Below are positions 18,025 through 25,818 of a DNA stretch of 64,000 bases, one piece after another (position 1 is the stretch's first letter; each line of letters begins with the position of its first letter). This DNA is from Haemophilus_D parainfluenzae_AD. GTDB lineage: Bacteria > Pseudomonadota > Gammaproteobacteria > Enterobacterales > Pasteurellaceae. Below the pieces are notes generated by a model. That model was not told the DNA's origin, did not search any database, and saw only the letters and a program-made list of their open reading frames with translations. The position numbers were made by a program, and so were the translations under genes. Location of the stretch: NCBI RefSeq assembly GCF_001679325.1, contig NZ_LZMX01000001.1; one strand, given 5' to 3'.

Positions 18025-18762
18025 ATGAATGATTTAACACTGACTCTTCACCCCATTGCGGTGATTCACACGCCTTACAAAGAAAAATTCTCGGTGCCAC
18101 GACAGCCAGATTTAGTACAGGATGGCATTGGTATTGTGGAACTGCTCCCTCCGTATAATTCACCAGAAGCGGTGCGAGGCTTAGAGCAATTTAGCCATCT
18201 TTGGCTTATTTTCCAATTCGACAAAGTGCCCCATGGAAAATGGCAATCTACTGTTCGCCCCCCTCGTTTAGGCGGCAATCAACGTGTCGGCGTATTTGCT
18301 TCTCGCGCTACACATCGTCCAAATCCGCTAGGCTTATCCAAAGTAGAATTACGCCAAGTAGAATGTATTCATGGACGTGTTTTTCTACATTTAGGATCCG
18401 TGGATCTTGTCGATGGTACACCTATTTTTGATATTAAGCCTTATATTGCCTATGCTGATAGTGAACCTGAGGCAAAATCAAGTTTTGCGCAAGAAAAACC
18501 ACCTGCAAAATTAAACGTAGAATTGACAGAAATCGCCCAAAGTGCGGTAGAAAAATATCACAAAAACCGACCGCACTTAGCGAGATTTATTACAGAAGTG
18601 ATCGCACAAGATCCCCGCCCAGCTTATCAACAAGGTAAAGAAACCGATCGCATTTACGGCATTAGTCTGTACGAATTTAACATTAAATGGCGTATTAAAG
18701 CGGGGACAACAGACTGTGTCGAAATTCTGGATATCCAAAAATTAAAAGAACAAAAAAGCTGA
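18025..18762 (+). CDS. trmO: tRNA (N6-threonylcarbamoyladenosine(37)-N6)-methyltransferase TrmO
   Basis: SAM-dependent beta-barrel (UPF0066/TsaA) methyltransferase making m6t6A37 in threonine tRNAs. It has 245 residues, the length of the E. coli enzyme (YaeB). Family motifs are IAVIHTPYKEKFSVPRQP at the N-terminus, FATRATHRPNPLGLS-type sequence (here FASRATHRPNPLGLS, about residues 91-105), LVDGTPIFDIKPYI and a C-terminal DPRPAYQ. Two uptake signals lie inside the gene around 18540-18575. It is divergent from menA. Confidence 0.94.
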   Translation: MNDLTLTLHPIAVIHTPYKEKFSVPRQPDLVQDGIGIVELLPPYNSPEAVRGLEQFSHLWLIFQFDKVPHGKWQSTVRPPRLGGNQRVGVFASRATHRPNPLGLSKVELRQVECIHGRVFLHLGSVDLVDGTPIFDIKPYIAYADSEPEAKSSFAQEKPPAKLNVELTEIAQSAVEKYHKNRPHLARFITEVIAQDPRPAYQQGKETDRIYGISLYEFNIKWRIKAGTTDCVEILDIQKLKEQKS

Positions 18763-18776
18763 GTTTCGTCAGCTTT
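18755..18776 (+). terminator. Terminator overlapping the trmO stop codon
   Basis: An 8-bp stem, AAAGCTGA (18755-18762, including the TGA stop) with TCAGCTTT (18769-18776), then CTTTTTAT. It is convergent with the downstream PerM-like gene. Confidence 0.8.
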
Positions 18777-18798
18777 CTTTTTATCGTTTTAATCCTGT

Positions 18799-19845
18799 CT
18801 AATCCGGCAATGCATTTATCACAGCTTTGACGAGCGTTGCCAATGGAATCGCGAAGAATACGCCCCAGAATCCCCATAATCCGCCAAAAATCAGCACTGA
18901 AATAATGATTACTAAAGGGTGTAAATTAACGACTTCAGAGAATAAATACGGTACCAACAAGTTTCCATCTAGAAGTTGACTCACCGCAAAGGCCACAATT
19001 AAATACCAAAACGTTGGGGAAATGCCAAACTGGAACATGGCCACTAACGCAACAGGAATCGTCACCAATACCGCGCCGATATAAGGCACTAATACAGACA
19101 ACCCAACGGCAACAGAAAGTAAGAGCGGATAATTCAAACCAAAGCTTAAAAAGATGATGTAAGTCACCACGCCGACAATCAAAATTTCCAACAGCTTACC
19201 ATGAATATAATTCGCAATTTGTTGCTGCATTTCATTCCATACTTTAGAGGCTAAAAGACGATTTTTAGGTAAAAATCGGCTCACGCCAGCAAGAAGCTCA
19301 GTTTTATCTTTCAGCATAAAGAACATCATTAATGGCACTAAAAACGCATAAATACCCAGTGATACAAGGTTCATTAATGAGGTAATCGACAATTTCACCG
19401 CTGATTCACCGAAGCCCAAAATCTTCGCACGCGCCGCACTAAAAAAGGTGTCAATCATGGTGTAATCGATGAGTTCAGGATAATGCTCAGGAAGGGCTAA
19501 TAACCATTCATGTAACTTATTGAACATGGCCGGCAAATCGCTTAATAAGGAAATCGTTTGATTCCATAATGTTGGCACTAGTCCGAAGAAAATTAATAAC
19601 GCCAAGGTTAGAAAGCCACCAAAAATAATTAACGTGGCGAGCATTCGGGGAAATTTTAATTTTTTCGTCAGGAAATTAATCGGCATTTCCAATAAATATG
19701 CTAATACAATGGCAATCAGCAACGGGGCGATTAAATCACTAAAGAAATAAATCGCAATAAAGCCAAATAACAAAATGGCAAGTAGCCCCATCGCCTGCGG
19801 ATCGCTTAAGCGGCGGCTATACCAATTTTTTAGCATTTCAAACAT
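18799..19845 (-). CDS. AI-2E/PerM family membrane protein
   Basis: A 348-residue inner-membrane protein with about eight hydrophobic segments and the family ending VNLHPLVIIISVLIFGGLWGFWGVFFAIPLATLVKAV. The family includes E. coli PerM, YdiK and TqsA; members have been linked to AI-2 export or Na+/H+ exchange, but no specific substrate can be read here. It is closest in form to PerM. The start at 19845 follows AGGAAGACTTT. It is a single-gene unit. Confidence 0.88.
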   Translation of the reverse strand: MFEMLKNWYSRRLSDPQAMGLLAILLFGFIAIYFFSDLIAPLLIAIVLAYLLEMPINFLTKKLKFPRMLATLIIFGGFLTLALLIFFGLVPTLWNQTISLLSDLPAMFNKLHEWLLALPEHYPELIDYTMIDTFFSAARAKILGFGESAVKLSITSLMNLVSLGIYAFLVPLMMFFMLKDKTELLAGVSRFLPKNRLLASKVWNEMQQQIANYIHGKLLEILIVGVVTYIIFLSFGLNYPLLLSVAVGLSVLVPYIGAVLVTIPVALVAMFQFGISPTFWYLIVAFAVSQLLDGNLLVPYLFSEVVNLHPLVIIISVLIFGGLWGFWGVFFAIPLATLVKAVINALPD

Positions 19846-19939
19846 AAAGTCTTCCTAAACAAGTATTTTTTGTCATTATAAGTTAAAATTTAAATCAATC
19901 CTATATCCACTCATTCAACATAAAATAGAAGGAAACGTT

Positions 19940-20290
19940 ATGTCTGTTAAGATTTACCATAATCCGCACTGTTCAAAAAGCCGTGAAACCTTAGCTTTAT
20001 TAGAAGAAAAAGGTATTCAACCAACTATCGAACTTTATTTACAACAACACTACTCTGTTGAAGCATTACAGCAACTGGCGAATAAATTAGGATTAGATGA
20101 TGTCAGAAAAATGATGCGTACCAAAGATGAGCTTTATCAATCATTAGGGTTAGATAATCCAGCATTAACTAAGGATGATTTATTAAAAGCCATCAGTGAA
20201 AATTCAGCCCTATTAGAACGCCCGATTGTGGTAAAAGGTGAAAAAGCTAAAATTGGACGACCACCTGAAAGCGTACTCGCCATTTTGTAA
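19940..20290 (+). CDS. arsC: ArsC-family reductase (glutaredoxin-dependent arsenate reductase-like)
   Basis: A 116-residue thioredoxin-fold protein of the ArsC family. MSVKIYHNPHCSKSRETL places the catalytic cysteine at residue 11, and the C-terminal KIGRPPESVL supplies the conserved Arg. Length and the HCSKSR site match glutaredoxin-coupled arsenate reductases such as ArsC and YfgD. There is no arsenite pump or ArsR nearby, so a dedicated arsenic operon is absent and the true role may be housekeeping, as for YfgD. The arfA promoter lies at its 3' end. Confidence 0.88.
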   Translation: MSVKIYHNPHCSKSRETLALLEEKGIQPTIELYLQQHYSVEALQQLANKLGLDDVRKMMRTKDELYQSLGLDNPALTKDDLLKAISENSALLERPIVVKGEKAKIGRPPESVLAIL

Positions 20291-20312
20291 TTCTGTTCAT
20301 TTTCGCTATAAT
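20285..20312 (+). promoter_or_regulatory. Candidate arfA promoter
   Basis: A perfect TATAAT (20307-20312) with a weak -35 TTGTAA (20285-20290), 16-bp spacer, overlapping the end of arsC. Initiation about 7 bp downstream (near 20318-20320) would start the RNA in the left arm of the hairpin at 20316-20339. Confidence 0.55.
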
Positions 20313-20315
20313 GAC

Positions 20316-20345
20316 TTGCCGTGAACCACTTCACGGCAATTTTTT
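20316..20345 (+). terminator. Terminator-like hairpin directly before arfA
   Basis: A perfect 10-bp stem, TTGCCGTGAA (20316-20325) with TTCACGGCAA (20330-20339), a 4-nt loop and six Ts (20340-20345). It ends one base before AGAGG, the arfA ribosome site. It would terminate arsC read-through. Confidence 0.92.
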
Positions 20346-20355
20346 AGAGGTAAAT

Positions 20356-20610
20356 ATGACGAAAAAAACAAAAAGTGCGGTTGAAAATCAGCCCATTTAT
20401 CGACACACCAAAGGTGTTGTGAAAGATAATGCCGTGATGGCACTATTGCACGACAAATTATTCCGCCAACGCGTTGAGAAAAAACGTAAAGGTAAAGGCA
20501 GTTACCAACGCAAAGCAAAATATGCGAGCAATTGCTTTGAAAAGCCCGATGATAAAGTTTTTAATTTCAGAAATTTTATCATCGGGTTTTTCGTTTCAAT
20601 TTCAGTATAA
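20356..20610 (+). CDS. arfA: Alternative ribosome-rescue factor ArfA
   Basis: Binds ribosomes stalled at the end of stop-less mRNAs and recruits RF2 to release the peptide, a backup for tmRNA. From the ATG at 20356 (GAGG upstream) the ORF has 84 codons. Conserved segments are YRHTKGVVKDNAVMALLHDKLFRQRVE and the basic KKRKGKGSYQRKAKY. After residue 63 the coding region itself forms an intrinsic terminator, so much of the mRNA should lack a stop codon. That is the known ArfA control: tmRNA tags and destroys the product unless tmRNA is short. The hydrophobic tail (NFIIGFFVSISV) is therefore rarely made. Active ArfA is the truncated form. Confidence 0.94.
   Translation: MTKKTKSAVENQPIYRHTKGVVKDNAVMALLHDKLFRQRVEKKRKGKGSYQRKAKYASNCFEKPDDKVFNFRNFIIGFFVSISV
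20545..20591 (+). terminator. Intrinsic terminator inside the arfA coding region
   Basis: A 12-bp perfect stem, CCCGATGATAAA (20545-20556) with TTTATCATCGGG (20575-20586), extendable by further pairs, then TTTTT. It spans codons from about 64 onward, 17-65 bp before the stop, generating non-stop mRNA. Confidence 0.93.
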
Positions 20611-20635
20611 AAAATAACAAACAGAGGAAGTCTAT

Positions 20636-20932
20636 ATGTCAATCAAAACAGAAGTTTTATTTAACAATACTTGGAATGTCCGTATCAGTGATCCGGGTGA
20701 AGAGGGGGCTCAAAGCCATTTTTTTGAAACCATTTATCTCACGCTCACGGCTTATTTTGAAGGCGAAAATGTACGTTATGAATTTGTGCGTAAAGTAGAA
20801 GATCAAATAAAAATCAAACGCTCATTTACGGAATTAGGTGAGTTATTCAAATTCTTAGGTGATTATTTGGATCCTGTTTCTCTTGGTAACCTAGGCGTAA
20901 AAATTGGTCACTTAGGCGTGAAAGCCGAATAA
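20636..20932 (+). CDS. Small conserved protein of unknown function
   Basis: A 98-residue acidic, soluble protein with no signal peptide, transmembrane segment or cysteine. An AGAGGAAG ribosome site precedes the ATG. The sequence looks like a compact alpha/beta domain (TEVLFNNTWNVRISDPGEEG, then a Lys/Glu-rich helix and LGNLGVKIGHLGVKAE, where VKIGHLGVK resembles a short internal repeat). It lies 25 bp after arfA and is convergent with bamC. I do not recognise the family and assign no function. Confidence 0.75.
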   Translation: MSIKTEVLFNNTWNVRISDPGEEGAQSHFFETIYLTLTAYFEGENVRYEFVRKVEDQIKIKRSFTELGELFKFLGDYLDPVSLGNLGVKIGHLGVKAE

Positions 20933-20945
20933 ATCTTTTCCAATA

Positions 20946-20975
20946 AAAAAATGCGGTCAAATTGAACCGCACTTT
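20946..20975. terminator. Bidirectional terminator with a decayed uptake signal
   Basis: AAAAATGCGGT on the left (one mismatch from the uptake core) pairs with ACCGCACTTTTT on the right. It lies between two convergent genes, and the A/T runs fit both directions. Confidence 0.75.
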
Positions 20976-20992
20976 TTATTTCTCAACTCATA

Positions 20993-21994
20993 TTATTGTG
21001 CAAGCAATACACTTAATGCTGAATACAAGGATTGAGCCGCTTCATTTGGTAGTGTCTTGCCGTCTTCATCAGTGATCACAACCGCACTTTGTTTACCCAC
21101 TGCGGAAATTTGCATTCGGTAAACACCTTTTTCTAGATTAGGCGGATTCACACCTAAACGTAACCACTCTTGTTTATCCAATGGTTTATATTTCAATTCG
21201 CGATAACCACGACCGGCTGATTCAGATGTTGTGTTAAAGCCTAATTTCGGTAAAGTTGAACCTAAACGTTGCCATGCTTGGCCAAAACTTGCATCCATAC
21301 CTAATGCCATTCTACCGTTCGTATCAGTAATTAAACCTGATTGGAAAGGTCCTACTGAGGCATTATTTAAATCTTGTTGTTGCTTGTTATAAGCGTTAGT
21401 GAGCGCAGCAACAAAACGATTTAAACGATCAGACGCATAACGTTGTTTATCTGCTTGATCTGGGGTGTAAATCACACCATCACGACGCATTTGCTCCACA
21501 GAAACCGCTAACGCACTCGCATCCTGAGCAGTAACTTGTTCAACTTTATAACGGATCTCTGTATTGGCTTTATCATCTGCACGACCTGTTGGCGCCCAAT
21601 CGCTAATTAATACCGCACCATTTAAAGTTGAATTCGTGCCTTCTTCTTTCAATAAACGCTCAATTTGTTTGAGATTATAAAGCTCTGCTTGCGCATCCGT
21701 ATAAACAATCAATGCGCGTTCGCCATCAAATTGTGTCAACGAATTTTTGATAATCGCTAATGGGGTTGAAGGCGGACGAATATCCACGCGTTCTTTTTTC
21801 ACATTAAGCTGAGGAAGCTCATAAGTAGGATCGGCTTGCGGCAATGTTACACCACCACTTGCTAAAGGAGAAAAGCTCGGTATTTCACGATCAGCGTTCT
21901 GATAAGTGTCGTTAGCCATCTGCATTTTTTCTACGCTGTTTGAACACGCTGATAACAATGCTACCGAGACCAAAGTGAGTACAATCTTTTTCAT
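20993..21994 (-). CDS. bamC: Outer membrane protein assembly factor BamC (lipoprotein)
   Basis: Lipoprotein subunit of the BAM complex that inserts beta-barrels into the outer membrane. A 333-residue protein with lipobox LLSACS (Cys17), then a Pro-rich unstructured stretch, then the two helix-grip domains; GLNPP-type sequences LGVNPPNLEKGVYRMQI mark the C-terminal domain. It lies 91 bp downstream of dapA, the classic dapA-bamC (nlpB) order, which supports the call. BamC sequences diverge strongly in Pasteurellaceae, so context carries weight. Confidence 0.9.
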   Translation of the reverse strand: MKKIVLTLVSVALLSACSNSVEKMQMANDTYQNADREIPSFSPLASGGVTLPQADPTYELPQLNVKKERVDIRPPSTPLAIIKNSLTQFDGERALIVYTDAQAELYNLKQIERLLKEEGTNSTLNGAVLISDWAPTGRADDKANTEIRYKVEQVTAQDASALAVSVEQMRRDGVIYTPDQADKQRYASDRLNRFVAALTNAYNKQQQDLNNASVGPFQSGLITDTNGRMALGMDASFGQAWQRLGSTLPKLGFNTTSESAGRGYRELKYKPLDKQEWLRLGVNPPNLEKGVYRMQISAVGKQSAVVITDEDGKTLPNEAAQSLYSALSVLLAQ

Positions 21995-22085
21995 TCCTTA
22001 ATCCTTCCAATAAAAATAATGACCGCTCTTTGACAAATAAAAAAGTCGAAAGTTTAAAGGGCTGTAAAAACAACCCTTTAATTCA

Positions 22086-22982
22086 TTAAATTAAGCCAGC
22101 AACTTTTAATGCTTCTTCTACTTTTACTTGAGCGCTTTCGCTTAACACAGTAAGAGGTAAACGTAAATGTGGAGTCTTAATTAAACCTAAACGATATGCC
22201 GCCCATTTAACCGGGATTGGATTTGATTCAATAAATAAATCTTTATGTAAAGGCATTAAACGTGCATTAATTTCTTCCGCTTTCGCAAAATCGCCCGCTA
22301 AAGCATAGCGACACATCGCGGCCATATCTTTTGCTGCAAGGTTATTTGTCACAGAAATAACACCCTCTGCGCCTAATTTCATCGCTTCTAACCCTGTGGC
22401 ATCATCTCCACTTAACACAATGAAATCTTTACCGGCTAATTCTTTAATCGCCGTGATACGAGTTAAATCGCCAGTTGCTTCTTTAATCCCAACAATATTC
22501 TCAATTTGTGATAAACGAGCCACGGTTTCCGGTTTCATATCACTACCGGTACGACCCGGCACATTATAAAGAAGTTGTGGTAAATCTGTACATTCGGCAA
22601 TGGCTTTAAAATGTTGGAACATGCCTTCCTGAGTCGGTTTATTGTAGTAAGGCACTACAGATAAACAACCGGCCACGCCACTATCACGTAATAATTTTGT
22701 CATCACGATAGCTTCGCTTGTTGCATTGGCGCCGGTGCCTGCGATAATTGGGATACGACCTTTTGCTAACTCAACTGTCTTTTCTATCACTTTCACATTT
22801 TCTTCAATGCTTAATGTTGCAGATTCTCCTGTTGTGCCTACCGATACAATAGAACTAGTACCCGCATTGATATGAAACTCGATAAGTTTTTCTAATGTTT
22901 CAAAATCAATATTCCCGTGGTTATCCATCGGGGTTACTAAAGCAACAATACTGCCTGAAAATAAAGGTTTTTGCGTAGTCAT
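22086..22982 (-). CDS. dapA: 4-hydroxy-tetrahydrodipicolinate synthase
   Basis: Condenses pyruvate with aspartate semialdehyde, the first committed step to DAP and lysine. From the ATG at 22982 it is 298 residues. Signatures: GTTGESATLS (about residues 44-53), the catalytic-Tyr motif LLYNVPGRTGSDM (about 131-143), and the Schiff-base Lys in GIKEATGDL (about 160-168). The in-frame start five codons earlier lacks homologous residues. It is transcribed with bamC. No lysine riboswitch is visible in the short upstream region. Confidence 0.97.
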   Translation of the reverse strand: MTTQKPLFSGSIVALVTPMDNHGNIDFETLEKLIEFHINAGTSSIVSVGTTGESATLSIEENVKVIEKTVELAKGRIPIIAGTGANATSEAIVMTKLLRDSGVAGCLSVVPYYNKPTQEGMFQHFKAIAECTDLPQLLYNVPGRTGSDMKPETVARLSQIENIVGIKEATGDLTRITAIKELAGKDFIVLSGDDATGLEAMKLGAEGVISVTNNLAAKDMAAMCRYALAGDFAKAEEINARLMPLHKDLFIESNPIPVKWAAYRLGLIKTPHLRLPLTVLSESAQVKVEEALKVAGLI

Positions 22983-23097
22983 AAGTACTCCATTCACATC
23001 TATTCTGCATTTAATAATAATATTTGAAAATACTCAGTTATAATCGCTAAAATAGTCTGAATTTACAAATCATTTTTCACATTTTTAAGGATTTTTT

Positions 23098-23565
23098 ATG
23101 AAAAAATTACAGGTGGGTGATTTAGCGCCGCAATTCACACTCTTAAATCAAGACAATCAACCTATTTCACTCAGCGATTTCAAAGGTAAAAAAATCCTCG
23201 TGTATTTTTATCCAAAAGCCTTAACACCAGGCTGTACAACCCAAGCCTGTGGTTTGCGTGATACCAAAAGTGAACTAGAAAAATTAGGTGTAGTTATTTT
23301 AGGCATCAGTACAGATTCCCCTAAAAAACTCGCTCAATTTGTTGAGAAAAAGTCACTCAATTTCACTTTACTTTCTGATGAAGATCACCAGGTTGCCGAG
23401 CAATTTGGTGTATGGGGCGAGAAGAAATTTATGGGGCGCACTTATGATGGTATTCATCGTATTAGTTTCCTCATTGATGAACAAGGTAAAATTCTGCACG
23501 TTTTTGATAAATTCAAAACAGGTGAACATCATCAAGTTGTCCTAGATTACTTACATTCTCTTTAA
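23098..23565 (+). CDS. bcp: Thioredoxin-dependent peroxiredoxin Bcp
   Basis: Reduces hydrogen peroxide and organic peroxides with thioredoxin as electron donor. It has 155 residues, the family size. The peroxidatic and resolving cysteines are Cys46 and Cys51 in TPGCTTQACGLRD, the CX4C spacing of atypical 2-Cys Bcp/PrxQ proteins; a downstream Arg lies in MGRTYDGIHRISFLID. AAGGATTTTTT precedes the ATG. It is divergent from dapA and has its own terminator. Confidence 0.96.
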   Translation: MKKLQVGDLAPQFTLLNQDNQPISLSDFKGKKILVYFYPKALTPGCTTQACGLRDTKSELEKLGVVILGISTDSPKKLAQFVEKKSLNFTLLSDEDHQVAEQFGVWGEKKFMGRTYDGIHRISFLIDEQGKILHVFDKFKTGEHHQVVLDYLHSL

Positions 23566-23580
23566 AATACCGCTCAAACA

Positions 23581-23613
23581 ACCGCACTTCTGTGATTTAT
23601 CTCAAAGTGCGGT
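23581..23613 (+). terminator. Inverted uptake-signal pair after bcp
   Basis: ACCGCACTT (23581-23589) and AAGTGCGGT (23605-23613) with a 15-nt loop. There is no clear T-run after it, so termination efficiency is uncertain. Confidence 0.5.
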
Positions 23614-23681
23614 CAAAAAATCGTTCATTTTTCTAATTTATATTTACGCTCTATTTTCCATTTGGTAAAATTCCCAATCTA

Positions 23682-23700
23682 ATTGAAATTCATTCTCAAT
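23682..23700. promoter_or_regulatory. Candidate Fur box upstream of exbB
   Basis: ATTGAAATTCATTCTCAAT is a near-palindrome resembling the 19-bp Fur operator and lies 38 bp before exbB. TonB systems are classic Fur targets. No binding data; the match is moderate. Confidence 0.6.
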
Positions 23701-23738
23701 TAATTTTGAGTTTTTATTAAACATTCAAGGACTATCAA

Positions 23739-24191
23739 ATGCTACAACTTTTTGAGTTTTTACAACAATACAGTGATTACATTATTATTGGACTTCTACT
23801 TGTTATGAGTGTAATCATGCTTGCGGCCGTGATTGAGCGTTTTATCTTTTTAAAGCGTGTGGACGTAGCAAAATATTCCAATATTCACGCACTTGAAATT
23901 GATTTAAATCGCAATATGACGGTGATCTCCACTGTCGGTGCTAACGCACCTTATGTTGGTCTATTAGGTACGGTAATTGGAATTTTATTAACTTTCTTCC
24001 AAATTGGCCATGGTGATGGCGAAGTCGACGCAGGTGCTATTATGATGCACCTTTCTCTTGCATTAAAAGCAACCGCACTTGGTATTTTAGTCGCTATTCC
24101 GTCTATGATGTTCTATAACGGCTTAGGTCGTAAAGTAGAAGTTAACCGATTGAAATGGAAAGTATTAAACGCTCAGAAAGATAAGGAATAA
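23739..24191 (+). CDS. exbB: TonB-system proton channel subunit ExbB
   Basis: Inner-membrane subunit of the ExbB-ExbD proton channel that energises TonB for iron, heme and vitamin uptake through the outer membrane. It has 150 residues (the short Pasteurellaceae form) with three hydrophobic segments near 15-35, 70-90 and 110-130. The MotA/TolQ/ExbB signature is seen in VGANAPYVGLLGTVIGILLTF and HLSLALKATALGILVAIPS. First gene of exbB-exbD-tonB, with ribosome site AAGG. A Fur-like box lies upstream. Confidence 0.95.
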   Translation: MLQLFEFLQQYSDYIIIGLLLVMSVIMLAAVIERFIFLKRVDVAKYSNIHALEIDLNRNMTVISTVGANAPYVGLLGTVIGILLTFFQIGHGDGEVDAGAIMMHLSLALKATALGILVAIPSMMFYNGLGRKVEVNRLKWKVLNAQKDKE

Positions 24192-24193
24192 TC

Positions 24194-24670
24194 GTGAAAA
24201 AATTTGATGAAATCAACATTATTCCTTTCATCGACATTATGTTGGTGTTATTAGCGATAGTGTTGGTCACCGCATCCTTTATTTCCCAAGGAAAAATTAA
24301 GGTAAATGTGCCCAAAGCGAGTTCAACGGTCGCATTCAAGTCAGATGAATTAACAAAATTATTAACGGTTACAGCTGACAAGCAACTTTATTTTAACGAT
24401 AAGCCTATTTCACAAGAAGCGCTTGAAAAAGAAATTATGGGTTGGAATAAAGATCAAAAAGTAACGTTAAAAATTGATGCTGAAGCTTCCTTCCAAGATT
24501 TCGTAACCATTACCGATATGTTATCGAAAAATGAAATCAAAAATGTTGTTATTGTTTCCATGAAAGATAAAGGCGCTCCAAGCAAAACAACTCAAGGAAA
24601 TGAATCAAAAAATACGCCTGAAGTAGGTGGAGTTGCAAGCGGAGGCGTTGGAGTAGGACGTAGTCAATGA
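24194..24670 (+). CDS. exbD: TonB-system subunit ExbD
   Basis: Partner of ExbB: one transmembrane helix (about residues 12-32) carrying the essential Asp in INIIPFIDIMLVLLAIVLVT, followed by a periplasmic domain. The 158 residues include a C-terminal tail rich in Gly, Ser and Val (about 140-158) that I would not expect in a typical ExbD. The start is GTG at 24194, 2 bp after the exbB stop. Its stop overlaps the tonB ATG by four bases, so all three genes are translationally coupled. Confidence 0.95.
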   Translation: MKKFDEINIIPFIDIMLVLLAIVLVTASFISQGKIKVNVPKASSTVAFKSDELTKLLTVTADKQLYFNDKPISQEALEKEIMGWNKDQKVTLKIDAEASFQDFVTITDMLSKNEIKNVVIVSMKDKGAPSKTTQGNESKNTPEVGGVASGGVGVGRSQ

Positions 24671-25467
24671 ACAGCCAACAAACCAAACGATCATTATTAG
24701 GTTTGCTTATTTCTTTATTGATTCATGGTAGCATCCTTGGTGCGTTATTTTGGAACTGGCATACGCCACATGAAGCTGCGAGCGATGCGCCAGGTGAAAT
24801 ATCCACAACGATTTCAATGGAAATGATTCAAGGAATGCGAGTGGAAGAACCCACTCCAGAACCGGAACCTGAACCTCAACAGGTGGAACCAGAGCCTGAA
24901 AAACACGACATCGTTGAGGATCCAACGAAAAAACCAGAGCCTGAAAAGAAAAAAGAACCTGAGAAAAAACCAGAAAAACCAATAGAAAAGCCGAAACCAA
25001 AACCTAAAGAGAAGCCAAAAGAAAAGCCTAAAAATGAGGTAAAAACAGAGAAACCGGTAGAAATGCCGAAGAGCTTACCGATTGGCGATAAGAATATTAA
25101 TTCAACGGCTACGGCAAATTCTAAAGCAACGACTACAGGTCAACCTGGTACAAATGGCGTTCAAGGTGGCTCTGGTGCCAATACAGATGAACATAATGCC
25201 TATCGTGCGGCTATTCGACGTGAAATTGAACGGCATAAACGCTATCCAGCACGCGCAAAAATGATGCGTAAACAAGGTGTTGTGAGCGTAAGTTTTAGCG
25301 TTAGTTCAGATGGTTCGTTATCAGGAGAACGTGTGACTAACTCCTCTGGAGATGAAAGCCTAGATAATGCAGCACTTGAGGCTGTGAGAAGTGCAAGACC
25401 AGTTGGTCCAAAACCCGTAGGATTTGCCTCTTCAGTCAGTGTACCAATTAGCTTCACCATTCAATAG
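24667..25467 (+). CDS. tonB: Energy transducer TonB
   Basis: Spans the periplasm to transmit proton-motive force to outer-membrane receptors. A 266-residue protein: short cytoplasmic start and one membrane anchor (about residues 10-30), a Pro-Glu-rich then Pro-Lys-rich spacer (about 60-140, runs of EPEPEP and KPKPKEK) that stiffens the bridge, and a C-terminal TonB domain (about 175-266) with the YPARA and VSVSFSVSSDGSLSGERV-type core and a terminal SVPISFTI strand. Last gene of the exbBD-tonB operon, which ends at a strong terminator. Confidence 0.96.
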   Translation: MNSQQTKRSLLGLLISLLIHGSILGALFWNWHTPHEAASDAPGEISTTISMEMIQGMRVEEPTPEPEPEPQQVEPEPEKHDIVEDPTKKPEPEKKKEPEKKPEKPIEKPKPKPKEKPKEKPKNEVKTEKPVEMPKSLPIGDKNINSTATANSKATTTGQPGTNGVQGGSGANTDEHNAYRAAIRREIERHKRYPARAKMMRKQGVVSVSFSVSSDGSLSGERVTNSSGDESLDNAALEAVRSARPVGPKPVGFASSVSVPISFTIQ

Positions 25468-25475
25468 GTAAATAA

Positions 25476-25501
25476 AAAGGCGAACAATAATGTTCGCCTT
25501 T
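25476..25501. terminator. Bidirectional terminator between tonB and fis
   Basis: An 11-bp perfect stem, AAAGGCGAACA (25476-25486) with TGTTCGCCTTT (25491-25501), and a 4-nt loop, between convergent genes with A- and T-rich flanks. Confidence 0.93.
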
Positions 25502-25518
25502 CTTTTTGCTAAGCTTAA

Positions 25519-25818
25519 TTAGCCCATACCGTATTTTTTCAATTTCTTACGCAATGTACCACGGTTAATACCGAGCATATTTGCCGCACGGGTTTGGTTA
25601 CCGCGGGTGTATTGCATAATCATATCTAACATCGGGTGTTCAACTTCCGCTAATACTAATTCGTAAAGATCATTCACATCTTGACCATCTAATTGCGATA
25701 AGTAATTGCGTAAAGCTTGTTTTACTGAATCACGTAATGGTTTGTTTGTTACTTGTGATTGAGAGTTTAAAACTGAAACGGTTAACGCTTCAGACGGACT
25801 ACGTTGTTGTTCTAACAT
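25519..25818 (-). CDS. fis: Nucleoid protein Fis
   Basis: DNA-bending nucleoid protein and growth-phase regulator of stable RNA genes. It has 99 residues with the nearly invariant C-terminal helix-turn-helix QTRAANMLGINRGTLRKKLKKYG. The start ATG lies inside the end of dusB (7-bp overlap), in the conserved dusB-fis order, implying coupled translation and control from the dusB promoter. Confidence 0.98.
   Translation of the reverse strand: MLEQQRSPSEALTVSVLNSQSQVTNKPLRDSVKQALRNYLSQLDGQDVNDLYELVLAEVEHPMLDMIMQYTRGNQTRAANMLGINRGTLRKKLKKYGMG

Noticed and set aside
22983..23097. Possible lysine riboswitch before dapA
   Set aside because: The region is 115 bp, shared with bcp, and lacks the conserved core; too short.
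24667..25100. Repeats in tonB as a mobile or regulatory repeat
   Set aside because: They encode the normal Pro-Glu/Pro-Lys spacer of TonB.
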